Source: Bradyrhizobium tropiciagri (GTDB taxonomy: Bacteria > Pseudomonadota > Alphaproteobacteria > Rhizobiales > Xanthobacteraceae). Taken from it: a DNA stretch of 64,000 nt. How positions within the stretch are numbered: the stretch's first letter is position 1; each line of letters begins with the position of its first letter. Shown here in pieces: positions 1 to 7,032 of the stretch. The DNA is taken from NCBI RefSeq assembly GCF_018130545.1, contig NZ_JAFCKF010000005.1:620001-684000 (forward strand), given 5' to 3'. The notes under the pieces are model-generated. The model was not told the DNA's origin. It made no database searches and was given only the letters and a program-made list of their open reading frames with translations. The position numbers and the translations under genes are program-made.

Positions 1-229
1 AACAGAGGCCGGTCAGGGCATACCCGGTTGCCACTGCAACGGACGTGGTGCCGGCATGCGCGTAGATCAGCAGCACGACGGCATCGAGCACGAAACAGGC
101 GGCAATCATCGATTGGATCTGGCGGCGTTGCCTCGCCCGGCGCGCCAGGCGCTCGCGCGTCAGCCTGGGACGGCCGCTGTCCGATGCGTTCGCGATCGGG
201 CCGGGAAGTGACGACGCAGCGCTGCCCAT
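1..229 (-). CDS. N-terminal fragment of a membrane protein, cut by the window edge
   Basis: An open frame enters from the left edge and begins at an ATG at 229. The first 76 residues are visible. They consist of a Ser/Gly/Pro-rich start, an Arg-rich stretch (about residues 21-36), then a hydrophobic segment starting IAACFVLDAVVLLIYAH that looks like a first transmembrane helix, preceded by positive charge as expected for an inside N-terminus. Several Bradyrhizobium membrane-anchored GGDEF or cyclase proteins start in a similar way, but no catalytic domain is visible, so function is not assigned. It is divergent from the sigma-factor gene. The rest lies outside the window. Confidence 0.6.
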   Translation of the reverse strand, partial: MGSAASSLPGPIANASDSGRPRLTRERLARRARQRRQIQSMIAACFVLDAVVLLIYAHAGTTSVAVATGYALTGLC

Positions 230-646
230 GGTCTCGCCATTGCTGAAATCTGGCGAAAATCTAAGTGGGAAAGCCTTTAGGTTTGGTATCTTTGGGAACC
301 GAATCTGGCTCCGGTGTAATGCGGGCATCATCCTTGTTTTGTAAGGAGAATCCGGTTGGCTGGGTTTGGCCGGGAGCGCTCGTGCCGCCGGCTCGCGCGG
401 CAGCGCGCTTCGCGACGGCGCTGGCATGGCGGCGAAGCCTTGCTATGGTCCCGCGCGGAATATGCCTGCGAGAGTTAAGAGTATTATGATACCATCTTTG
501 GAGTCGCCGACGATTTTCCCTCATTGGAATCGCCGGCTGTGTCATAGATCACACATGCGGTCCGGACATTGCCGTAATGTGAAGAATCTTGGCTCTCGCG
601 TCGAACCACGCGCCACCCCCCTCAGACCAACTTTGCGAGACGGCCA
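230..646. other. Intergenic region between divergent genes
   Basis: About 417 bp with no convincing gene; short frames here lack a good ribosome site and resemble nothing I know. It must hold promoters for the leftward membrane gene and the rightward sigma operon. The one clear signal is a CRP-like dyad at 538-553, listed separately. A GC-rich Gly/Ala-type stretch around 370-430 has internal short inverted repeats (ccgccggc, gcgcggcagcgcgc) but no terminator-like T-run. Confidence 0.5.
538..553. promoter_or_regulatory. CRP-family-like operator upstream of the sigma operon
   Basis: TGTGT-CATAGA-TCACA matches the CRP consensus TGTGA-N6-TCACA with one mismatch and exact spacing. It lies about 94 bp before the sigma-factor start at 647, a usual distance for an activator or repressor site. 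Inference only; FixK-type sites (TTGAT-N4-ATCAA) look different. Confidence 0.4.
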
Positions 647-1216
647 TTGAGCGCGACACAGGCGGCTTCAGACGATGTTCTGATCGCTCGGATCGCTCAA
701 GGCGACCGGCTTGCCATGCAGGTGCTGTACGGACGGCACCATGTCAGGGTGTACCGCTTCGGGCTTCGGCTGGTGCGGGACGAACAGGTGGCGGAGGACC
801 TCATCAGCGAGGTCTTTCTGGACGTGTGGCGTCAGGCGGGCAAATTCGAGGGACGATCCGCCGTTTCAACCTGGCTTCTGGCGATTACCCGGTTCAAGGC
901 GTTATCTTCGCTGCGGCGAAGGAAAGACGCCGAACTGGACGATGAGGCCGCGAACGCGATCGAGGACACGTCCGACGATCCGGAAACGGTAGTGCAGAAG
1001 AAGGACACCGGTGACACGCTGCGCAAGTGCCTGACGGGACTATCGGCGGAACATCGGGAAATTGTCGATCTTGTCTACTATCACGAGAAATCCGTGGAAG
1101 ATGTCGCTGAGATCGTGGGGATTCCGGAGAATACCGTGAAGACGCGCCTGTTCTATGCGCGCAAGAAACTTGCCGAGTTGCTGAAGGCAGCCGGTGTCGA
1201 GCGAGGTTGGCCATGA
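647..1216 (+). CDS. ECF-type RNA polymerase sigma factor (sigma-70 family)
   Basis: A 189-residue protein with the two-domain ECF layout. Region 2 is at about residues 10-80 (VLIARIAQGDRLAMQVLYGR, then LVRDEQVAEDLISEVFLDVW, the usual -10 recognition segment). An acidic linker at about 95-120 follows (DDEAANAIEDTSDDPET). Region 4 is at about 125-180 with an HTH ending in IPENTVKTRLFYARKKL. The start is a TTG at 647; no better ATG lies upstream in frame, and gagacgg just before it is a modest ribosome site. Its stop overlaps the next start (ATGA at 1213-1216), so it is translationally coupled to a membrane protein that is probably its anti-sigma factor. A CRP-like site lies upstream. The regulon is not deducible from this window. 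Confidence 0.93.
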   Translation: MSATQAASDDVLIARIAQGDRLAMQVLYGRHHVRVYRFGLRLVRDEQVAEDLISEVFLDVWRQAGKFEGRSAVSTWLLAITRFKALSSLRRRKDAELDDEAANAIEDTSDDPETVVQKKDTGDTLRKCLTGLSAEHREIVDLVYYHEKSVEDVAEIVGIPENTVKTRLFYARKKLAELLKAAGVERGWP

Positions 1217-1962
1217 TGGCTGCGAGCAACAAGAAAGTGCAGGGCCAAGATCCTGACGATGTCGAGATGCTGCTGCCCTGGCACGCGGCCGGCACGCTGA
1301 ACGCGCGTGACGCGCGCCGTGTCGAGGATGCGCTCGCCTCCGATCCGGAGCTCGCCCGGCAATATGCCGTCATCCGCGAGGAATATGCCGAGACCATCGG
1401 CCTCAACGAGAGCCTCGGTGCGCCCTCGCAGCGCGCCATGCAGAAGCTGTTTGCCGCGATCGACGCCGAGCCGGAGCGCAAGCCGTCGGCGGGCGCGCGC
1501 GTATCGGCCGGGATCTCGGAGTTCTTTTCCAGATTGTCGCCGCGGACGCTGGCCTGGTCGTCCAGCCTCGGTGCGGTCGTGGTGCTGTTGCAGGCGGGCG
1601 TGATCGGGGCAGTGCTGATGCGCAGCCAGCCGGCTTCGTTCCAGACCGCCTCGCTTGATGCCATTGAACAACGCAGCGCGCCCGCAGCGCCGAGCGCGGC
1701 CGTTGCGCCGAGTGCGCCGATCACCCGCGACCTCGGTGCCAGCGTGGCCGCCACGCCGACGCGGTTGTTGGTGCGCTTCACGCCGGATGCCAGGATCGCC
1801 GACATCTCCGCGCTGCTGGACAATTACCAGGGCTCGATCGTTGACGGGAAGGGCGGCATGTTCCGCTTGCAGTTCCGCGCGATGGACAAGGACAGCGTCG
1901 CCGCGCTGATTGCCCGTTTGCAGAAAGAGAAGATCGTCAGCCTCGCGGTCGAAACACCTTAA
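1213..1962 (+). CDS. Probable membrane-anchored anti-sigma factor with a C-terminal protease-propeptide-like domain
   Basis: A 249-residue protein coupled to the ECF sigma gene by a 4-bp overlap, hence the anti-sigma call. The N-terminal cytoplasmic part (about 1-100) has the WHAAGTLNARDARRVEDALASD pattern seen in anti-sigma N-termini, but lacks the HxxxCxxC zinc motif of ZAS proteins. One transmembrane helix lies at about 115-137 (SSLGAVVVLLQAGVIGAVLM). A Ala/Pro-rich linker follows, then a periplasmic domain at about 180-249 beginning RLLVRFTPDARIADISALLD, which resembles the small alpha/beta prodomain or inhibitor fold found before subtilisin-type proteases. ATG codons at 1213 and 1216 are both possible; 1213 gives the coupled overlap. 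The sigma partner is inferred from gene order. Confidence 0.8.
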   Translation: MMAASNKKVQGQDPDDVEMLLPWHAAGTLNARDARRVEDALASDPELARQYAVIREEYAETIGLNESLGAPSQRAMQKLFAAIDAEPERKPSAGARVSAGISEFFSRLSPRTLAWSSSLGAVVVLLQAGVIGAVLMRSQPASFQTASLDAIEQRSAPAAPSAAVAPSAPITRDLGASVAATPTRLLVRFTPDARIADISALLDNYQGSIVDGKGGMFRLQFRAMDKDSVAALIARLQKEKIVSLAVETP

Positions 1963-2232
1963 ACGCCGGCCGACGGTTCTGCGCCGGCTTGGGGCACTTG
2001 TGGCCGGACCAGACGCAGCTGTTGTCGCGGTCGTGGACAAACCGTCGCAGCCCTGCCGACTCCCAACAGCAATAACACTTCCGTGAGCCGCGCGTTGAAT
2101 GAACCCGCGCGGTCGATCGCATCGGAGGTTTCCGCTGCAAATCGCTATCCCACGCCGTGATTTTCAACGCAGAACGCCTGAAACGGTGCGGCGGAACCGC
2201 ACGGCGAAAAGGTTAAAAAAATCGCCGAGGAT

Positions 2233-2261
2233 TTGAACGTCCGCCTTCCTCTCACGACTTA
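2233..2261 (+). promoter_or_regulatory. Candidate sigma-70 promoter for a small RNA
   Basis: TTGAAC (2233-2238), 17 bp, then GACTTA (2256-2261; ACTTAT at 2257 with 18 bp is an alternative). It resembles the alphaproteobacterial housekeeping promoter and would start transcription near 2268, about 70 bp before a very strong terminator with no good gene between. Confidence 0.4.
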
Positions 2262-2267
2262 TGTGTG

Positions 2268-2378
2268 TGGGAGCGGTTTATCCCTCCCCGGCTATATCAG
2301 GCGCGAGCGCCCATCCACCCCAAGCGCCCATATGGCTTTGACCCGTCCGGTTGTCCCCCCGGACGGGTCTTTGCTTTT
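2268..2378 (+). ncRNA. Candidate small regulatory RNA with anti-Shine-Dalgarno-like loop
   Basis: A transcript of about 110 nt is predicted from a promoter-like pair at 2233-2261 and an excellent intrinsic terminator at 2340-2378. Three hairpins can be drawn. One exposes CCCTCCCC (about 2283-2290) in a loop between agc and gct arms. One is a short GGCG-CGAG-CGCC. The third is the terminator, whose loop also holds a C-run. C-rich, anti-ribosome-binding-site loops are the hallmark of rhizobial trans-acting sRNAs such as the alpha-r14/NfeR1 type, but I cannot establish homology by eye. The only long frame across it runs through the hairpins and looks noncoding. Confidence 0.4.
2340..2378 (+). 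terminator. Strong intrinsic terminator
   Basis: An 11-bp perfect stem, GACCCGTCCGG (2340-2350) with CCGGACGGGTC (2359-2369), an 8-nt loop, then TTTGCTTTT. It is too far (about 380 bp) from the anti-sigma stop to be its obvious terminator, and better explained as the end of a short independent transcript. Confidence 0.85.
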
Positions 2379-2393
2379 GGGGGACACCTTTAC

Positions 2394-2615
2394 ATGACCG
2401 GCTGGCTGAACTCGGCCGACGCCTCAGAGCCTGCGCGCAGGGCGATCGCGAACGGCGCGGCAGCGGCGACGATTGCTGTGGATCATCGGGCTGCGCGGGC
2501 CGTGGAAACGATGCGCATCGCCACCATGCAAGCCGATGACTTGACGATGGTTCACGCAAGAAACTCCGTAGTCGAGCGGACTTCTTTCATCGCCCGTTCC
2601 CGATTAAGAATTTAG
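2394..2615 (+). CDS. Small open frame, doubtful
   Basis: A 73-codon frame starts at ATG 2394, eight bases after GGGGGA, and sits just past the terminator. The product is Ala/Arg-rich (SEPARRAIANGAAAATIAVD) without a recognisable domain, signal peptide or membrane helix. It may be a real small protein or chance. No coupling to neighbours. Confidence 0.22.
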   Translation: MTGWLNSADASEPARRAIANGAAAATIAVDHRAARAVETMRIATMQADDLTMVHARNSVVERTSFIARSRLRI

Positions 2616-2715
2616 TTAGACTTTATTTACCTTTTCCACAGAATATCAGCGTCGCGTCCAGTTGATTCGGTTCGGTTGCGTCTGCGTCCGTTTCTTTCCC
2701 TGCGGGCAAGTTTGA

Positions 2716-3210
2716 ATGACACATCGGACCGACGTGGCCAGAGGCCAGGAAATCGTTGCACGCTGGTGCAACCTCGCCGAGCAAAGGCTGGAACACCTTA
2801 CCGAACTGTTCGAAACCGGACGCTGGCGCCGCTATCACAGCGAGCAGGCCTTTCTTGAGAACATCAGGGAAGCACGGGCTGCGGTCGAGATCTGGCAGGA
2901 ATTGCTGACCCGCGAAGCTTCGCTCGACAATTCGCCGATCGACCTGTCCTGGCTTGGCCGCGGCACATCGATCCTGCCGCCGCGCCGCATCTCGCCGGCA
3001 CCGGAGCGCCGGTCGGAGGCCGCGACATTGGCGGAGGCTGCGATGACCGCGGTCGCGGCCGCGCTGGAGACGGCGGCTGAGGTGCTGGAGGAGCCCACCA
3101 CCGTGGCTGATGCGCCGCCGCTGGAGACGCGCCCTCCGGTCATGCCGCCGCCGGTGCTCGATCTCGACACCATCCAGCGGCGCTATCCGTTGCTGCGCAA
3201 CGCGTTGTAG
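2716..3210 (+). CDS. TIGR03809 family conserved protein
   Basis: A 164-residue protein recognised as the TIGR03809 family, small cytoplasmic proteins I know from Bradyrhizobium and Rhodopseudomonas, always hypothetical. Residues 1-75 form a conserved helical domain (VARWCNLAEQRLEHLTELFE, then FLENIREARAAVEIWQELL). The middle is an Ala/Glu-rich, low-complexity linker, and the C-terminus ends in a conserved basic-hydrophobic tail (LDTIQRRYPLLRNAL). It converges, with a 10-bp gap, on the TIGR03808 gene; the numbering of the two families itself reflects that they are neighbours. Function unknown. Confidence 0.8.
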   Translation: MTHRTDVARGQEIVARWCNLAEQRLEHLTELFETGRWRRYHSEQAFLENIREARAAVEIWQELLTREASLDNSPIDLSWLGRGTSILPPRRISPAPERRSEAATLAEAAMTAVAAALETAAEVLEEPTTVADAPPLETRPPVMPPPVLDLDTIQRRYPLLRNAL

Positions 3211-3220
3211 GGATCCGGCG

Positions 3221-4591
3221 CTAACGCCGCACCGCGTTGGCGCCAACCGTCAGCTGCGCATATTGCTGGGCGCCGCCCACCGACAGATCTGACGTGATCG
3301 GGCGGGCGTGATCCAGCCCGACCACCGCGCCGCCCGGGGTTTCCGAGATCATGTTGTTATTGATCAGCGCGGAGCCGGCGCCCGGCACCACCGAGACGCC
3401 GATGCCGACGAACGCCTTGCGCACCACATTGCCGGTAATGGCAACGTCGCGCAGGTACTTGCCCCAGCCGGCGACGATGCCGAAGGTCGGGGCGTTCTCG
3501 ATCACATTGCCGGAGACCGTGCTGTCGGCCTCGACATAGATGCCGATGCCGGCCCCGTCATTCGGGTCGGTGCCGACGGGGCGCTTCGGCAGCAGATTGC
3601 GGATGATGTTGCCCTGAACCACCGCGATCCGGCCGCCTTCGTTGAAGTTGCACACGGAGACGCCGATCGCGGCGCCGTCGACGGTGTTGTTGGCGATGAC
3701 AGCTGCCTCGAACGAGAACTCCGAATAGAGCGCGACCTCGCGGACATTGCTGACGCTGTTGTCGGTGATGTGGATGTTGGACGCCGAATTGCCGCGCACC
3801 GCCGAGAAGTCGCAGTTCCTGATACGGTTGCCGCGCACGATCACGTTGCCGGCGCGGAACGCGTTGATGGCGTTGCCGTACTGCCCGGAGCCGCCGGGCC
3901 CGGCCTTGATGTCCTCGATGCGGTTGTCGGCGACGATCGAGCCGTCATCACCGATCGCGGTGCGCAGGATCTCGATGCCGTTGTCGTTGGTGCCCTTGAT
4001 GGTGTTGCGCGCGACCATCAGGCCCAGCGCGTCGAACGACACCAGCGCCGTGCTCGCGATGTCGGTGAAGACATTGTTGCTGACGTCGCCCGCCATCTGC
4101 TCGAACCAGATGCCGCTGCCGCCGCTGCCGGTGAACTGGCAATCGGTGACGCGGATGTCGCGGCCGGACAGGCAATGCACGAGGCCGCGCCGCGCCGGCA
4201 GCGGGATGCTGCCGCCGTCGAAGGAAAGACCCATCAGCACGATGCCGCCGGCGCCTTCGGCTTCCAGCAGCGAGGCGCCGCCGTTGAAGACGAGCCGACT
4301 GGCGCCGCGCACGCCGATCAATTGGCTGCCCGGCGCAAGCCGCAACAGGCCGCTGCGATAGACGCCGGGCGGAAACGCCAGCGGCACCTGCGCACGCGCG
4401 GCGTCATCGATCGCGCGTTGCAGATTGCGGGTCTGGTCGTCGGGGCTGCCGGGGCGGACGCCATATTGCGTGACGTCGCGGCCGAGCGAGCCGGCAGATT
4501 GCGCGGCGCGCGCAGCATCCGGCGACATCGCGAGCGCACCGGCTGCGCCGGCGGCGGTTGCTCCGATCAGATGGCGGCGGTTGACGTCCAT
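3221..4591 (-). CDS. TIGR03808 family TAT-exported repetitive (parallel beta-helix) protein
   Basis: A 456-residue exported protein. The N-terminus carries a twin-arginine motif (NRRHLIG) followed by an Ala/Gly-rich hydrophobic stretch ending in AARA, a typical Tat signal peptide. The body is a run of about 20-25-residue repeats rich in N, G and V (for example VSNNVFTDIASTAL, VIVRGNRIRNCDFSAVRG, AVIANNTVDGAAIGVSV), the signature of a right-handed parallel beta-helix as in pectate lyase-like proteins. This matches TIGR03808. The start at 4591 is preferred over the ATG at 4597 because GAGGG lies 8 nt before it but only 2 nt before the other. No catalytic residues can be assigned; substrate unknown, possibly a polysaccharide. 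Confidence 0.85.
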   Translation of the reverse strand: MDVNRRHLIGATAAGAAGALAMSPDAARAAQSAGSLGRDVTQYGVRPGSPDDQTRNLQRAIDDAARAQVPLAFPPGVYRSGLLRLAPGSQLIGVRGASRLVFNGGASLLEAEGAGGIVLMGLSFDGGSIPLPARRGLVHCLSGRDIRVTDCQFTGSGGSGIWFEQMAGDVSNNVFTDIASTALVSFDALGLMVARNTIKGTNDNGIEILRTAIGDDGSIVADNRIEDIKAGPGGSGQYGNAINAFRAGNVIVRGNRIRNCDFSAVRGNSASNIHITDNSVSNVREVALYSEFSFEAAVIANNTVDGAAIGVSVCNFNEGGRIAVVQGNIIRNLLPKRPVGTDPNDGAGIGIYVEADSTVSGNVIENAPTFGIVAGWGKYLRDVAITGNVVRKAFVGIGVSVVPGAGSALINNNMISETPGGAVVGLDHARPITSDLSVGGAQQYAQLTVGANAVRR

Positions 4592-4986
4592 GGGCATGGC
4601 CCTCGCACATAGTCGCGAGCGGTGACGTTCGCGGTCGAGTGGTAGCGCGAAACCCGCCGCCGCATGGTGAACACGCCGCCGCAACCGGGCGATTGTTGGC
4701 GGTAGGGTTAACCCTGGGTGGAGCCTGTTCACATCTTCAAAGAGCGATTTCGCGGCGTCATCACCCGCGAAGCGAAACCGGGTGATCCAGTGTTCCAGAG
4801 GCGCCGACGCTGGAGCGGAGATCGCAGTTCTCCCCACACCTCGTCGTCCCGGCGAAGGCCACCCTAGGTCCAGATCGGCGGCATTTTCTCCAATGGAGAC
4901 CTGCGTCGTGTGCTAGTATTTCTCATTTCGTCTTTCGACATTGCCACGAAAAGCTTTTTCAACACGTCGCGGTACTGGAGTTGGAT
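4592..4986. other. Intergenic region between divergent genes
   Basis: About 395 bp separating the TIGR03808 gene (leftward) from the hydrolase-cyclase gene (rightward). No gene is supported. It contains a partial dispersed repeat at 4841-4860. No clear sigma-70 pair stands out on either strand. Confidence 0.5.
4841..4860. repeat. Partial dispersed palindromic repeat
   Basis: The stretch tcgtcgtcccggcgaaggcc matches the left arm and loop of the palindromic unit at 42397-42413. Here the right arm (gccgggac) is lost and replaced by accctagg, so it is a degenerate half copy. Confidence 0.6.
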
Positions 4987-6315
4987 ATGGCCGATTTCAT
5001 TATGCCCCGGACGCAATACGCGCGCAGCGGCGATGTCAATATTGCCTATCATGTGACCGGAGAGGGGCCGATCGACCTTCTGATCGTGCCCGGTTCGATC
5101 TCCCACCTTGAGGTCGTACATGAGTTGCCGTGCATAAGCGGCAACGCGCAGCGGCTAGGGCGCTTCGCCCGGATCATAAGCTTTGATAAGCGCGGTCAAG
5201 GATTGTCCGATCGTGTGTCCGGGGTGCCGTCATTGGAAGAGCGAATGGATGACGTTCGCGCCGTGCTCGATGCGGCGGGATCCCGCAATACGGTGTTGTT
5301 GGGCATGTCGGAAGGCTGTCCCATGAGCGTCCTCTTTGCGGCCACACACCCAGACCGTGTTTCCCACCTGGTTCTGGTCGGAGGCTTCGTGCGCGCCGGC
5401 TACTCGATCCCCGCGGCCCAGTTCGAGGCGTTTGCCGACAGGGCTGTCGCAAACTGGGGCTCGGGGCAGATGATGAAGAACGTCGTCGGTCTGACGGACG
5501 GTTCTCAAGAGCAGCTCGCGGCGCTCGGCAAGTTCGAGCGGATGAGTTGCAGCCCCGGTGCCTTCAAGGCGATCATGGTGATGAACCGACTGATCGACGT
5601 TACGCCCGTGTTGCAGAGCGTGCGCGTCCCAACTCTCGTGCTGCACAGCCAGGCCGATGCCGTGGTGCCCGTGTCGGAGGGACGAAAGCTGGGGGCTGCA
5701 ATCCCCGGCGCGAGATACATCGAATATGAGGGTCTTCCGCACGGCGTCTTCTTTACGACCGAATGCGAACGAGTGATTGGCGATATCGAGGAATTTGTCA
5801 CCGGTCACCGACCGGAGGCAGGAGAGGAAGTTGATCGTGTGCTGGCTACCGTCCTGTTCACGGACATCGTCAACTCCACGACGAAAGCCATTGAGGTTGG
5901 TGATCGCCGCTGGCACGAACTGCTCGATTCGCATGACCGCTTGGCAGCGCAGGTCGTCGAGAGGCATCGAGGCAAGCTGGTGAAGAATACCGGCGATGGC
6001 ATCTTGGCGACGTTCGATGGACCGGGACGCGGCGTTCGCTGCGCCCTCGCACTCGGCGAAGGCGCGCGCCAGCTCGGCCTGCCGCTGCGCGCCGGACTGC
6101 ACACCGGCGAGATTGAGGTACGCGGCAGCGACGTTGGCGGAATAGCCGTCCACGTCGCCGCTCGCGTGATGGGGCGGTCGGACGCAAACGAAGTGCTCGT
6201 ATCGCGCGTCGTGACCGACCTGGTCGCAGGAGCCGGATTGAAATTCGCGGAGCGCGGCTCGTTCGATCTCAAAGGCATCCCGGGGGCTTGGGATTTGTAC
6301 GCTGCCGTCCAGTAG
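4987..6315 (+). CDS. Alpha/beta-hydrolase fused to class III adenylate/guanylate cyclase domain
   Basis: A 442-residue two-domain cytoplasmic protein. Residues about 10-270 are an alpha/beta-hydrolase with a GMSEG nucleophile elbow (Ser108), an acid candidate in SQADAVVP and a late His in LPHGVF. Residues about 285-440 are a class III nucleotide cyclase with the first metal-binding Asp in LFTDIVNST (about 293), the second in NTGDGILATF (about 337), then VAARV and a final FDLKGIPGAWDLY. This architecture is common in Bradyrhizobium, and the hydrolase may act as a sensor or esterase controlling cyclic nucleotide synthesis; that is inference. ATG 4987 is chosen over TTG 4981 because GGAG at 4977-4980 is 6 nt upstream. 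It has no obvious operon partner. Confidence 0.9.
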   Translation: MADFIMPRTQYARSGDVNIAYHVTGEGPIDLLIVPGSISHLEVVHELPCISGNAQRLGRFARIISFDKRGQGLSDRVSGVPSLEERMDDVRAVLDAAGSRNTVLLGMSEGCPMSVLFAATHPDRVSHLVLVGGFVRAGYSIPAAQFEAFADRAVANWGSGQMMKNVVGLTDGSQEQLAALGKFERMSCSPGAFKAIMVMNRLIDVTPVLQSVRVPTLVLHSQADAVVPVSEGRKLGAAIPGARYIEYEGLPHGVFFTTECERVIGDIEEFVTGHRPEAGEEVDRVLATVLFTDIVNSTTKAIEVGDRRWHELLDSHDRLAAQVVERHRGKLVKNTGDGILATFDGPGRGVRCALALGEGARQLGLPLRAGLHTGEIEVRGSDVGGIAVHVAARVMGRSDANEVLVSRVVTDLVAGAGLKFAERGSFDLKGIPGAWDLYAAVQ

Positions 6316-6318
6316 GCT

Positions 6319-6339
6319 GGCCTCACCAATGGCGAGGCC
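6319..6339. terminator. Possible bidirectional hairpin between convergent genes
   Basis: GGCCTCACC (6319-6327) can pair with GGCGAGGCC (6331-6339), one mismatch, loop AAT. It begins 3 bp after the cyclase stop and lies before the 3' end of pcp on the other strand. No clear T-run, so weak. Confidence 0.35.
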
Positions 6340-6384
6340 GAGACGCAGTGCTTCTGTTCGAGAGAAGTCCCCGACCAGCATCGC

Positions 6385-7032
6385 TCACGCGCGCGCGGCC
6401 TGCCGCGTCAGTTTCACCAGCTCCATCAGCATGGCCTCGCCGGCATCGACCAGCGCCTCCAGCGTGATCGCTGATTTGCCCGGGGCTGCCGTTCCGTCAT
6501 GGGCGAGCGCCGGCACGTGGACGAATTGCACAAGGTGCAGGCTGTTGTTGCCGTTGACGGCCTCGATCGCGCGCCAGCTGAGATAGTTGCAGAGATAACT
6601 GCCGGCATCGCGCGATGCGCGCGCGTCGATGCCGGTCGCGAGCGCTGCACGCAGCAATTTCTCGGTGTGTGGCCCGAACACCTTCGCATCGGCACCGCCC
6701 TGGATCGAGCCCTTGCGTGCGTGCTGGTGGCCGGCATCGGGGAACAGGGTGGTGACCGCATTGCGGGCGCGGCTCTCGATCCGCAGATACGCGGTGCGCC
6801 CGGCGAGGCCGAACATCAACAGCGCCTGCGGGCGGTGTCGTGCGATAAGCTCCGGCAGTTCGCGATCGACGGTGGCGTAGGTGACGTGGAAGATGTGGCT
6901 CGATAGCGCAACGTCGTCGAAGGCAGGGCGGCGCAGCGCGGTCAACCGCTTCACCAGCGGCATGGTCGGGTTGAACGGCGCGCCTGGGAACGGGCCGAAG
7001 CCGGTGAGCAGGATGCGAAGCTTCCCGCTCAA
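6385..7032 (-). CDS. pcp: Pyroglutamyl-peptidase I (peptidase C15)
   Basis: A 215-residue protein, the normal length for this family, which removes N-terminal pyroglutamate from peptides in the cytoplasm. Visible family features are the N-terminal LLTGFGPFPGAPFNPT, the catalytic Glu in YLRIESRARN, the catalytic Cys in SYLCNYLSW and the catalytic His in LVQFVHVPAL, so it should be active. The start is a TTG at 7032 whose codon overlaps the meaB stop (shared 7029-7032), with GGAG inside the meaB end as ribosome site; the frame extends upstream without a start that fits. It is last in the methylmalonyl-CoA mutase cluster, probably translationally coupled to meaB, although no metabolic link to B12 chemistry is known. 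Confidence 0.85.
   Translation of the reverse strand: MSGKLRILLTGFGPFPGAPFNPTMPLVKRLTALRRPAFDDVALSSHIFHVTYATVDRELPELIARHRPQALLMFGLAGRTAYLRIESRARNAVTTLFPDAGHQHARKGSIQGGADAKVFGPHTEKLLRAALATGIDARASRDAGSYLCNYLSWRAIEAVNGNNSLHLVQFVHVPALAHDGTAAPGKSAITLEALVDAGEAMLMELVKLTRQAARA

Noticed and set aside
2265-2615. A 116-codon plus-strand frame covering the candidate sRNA
   Set aside because: It runs through the terminator stem and C-rich hairpins; only the last part (from ATG 2394) has a ribosome site, and that is listed at low confidence.
3308-4612. A long plus-strand frame opposite the TIGR03808 gene
   Set aside because: It is an antisense shadow: repeated Asp/Ala/Val/Arg composition from the mirrored beta-helix codons, no start region or domain.
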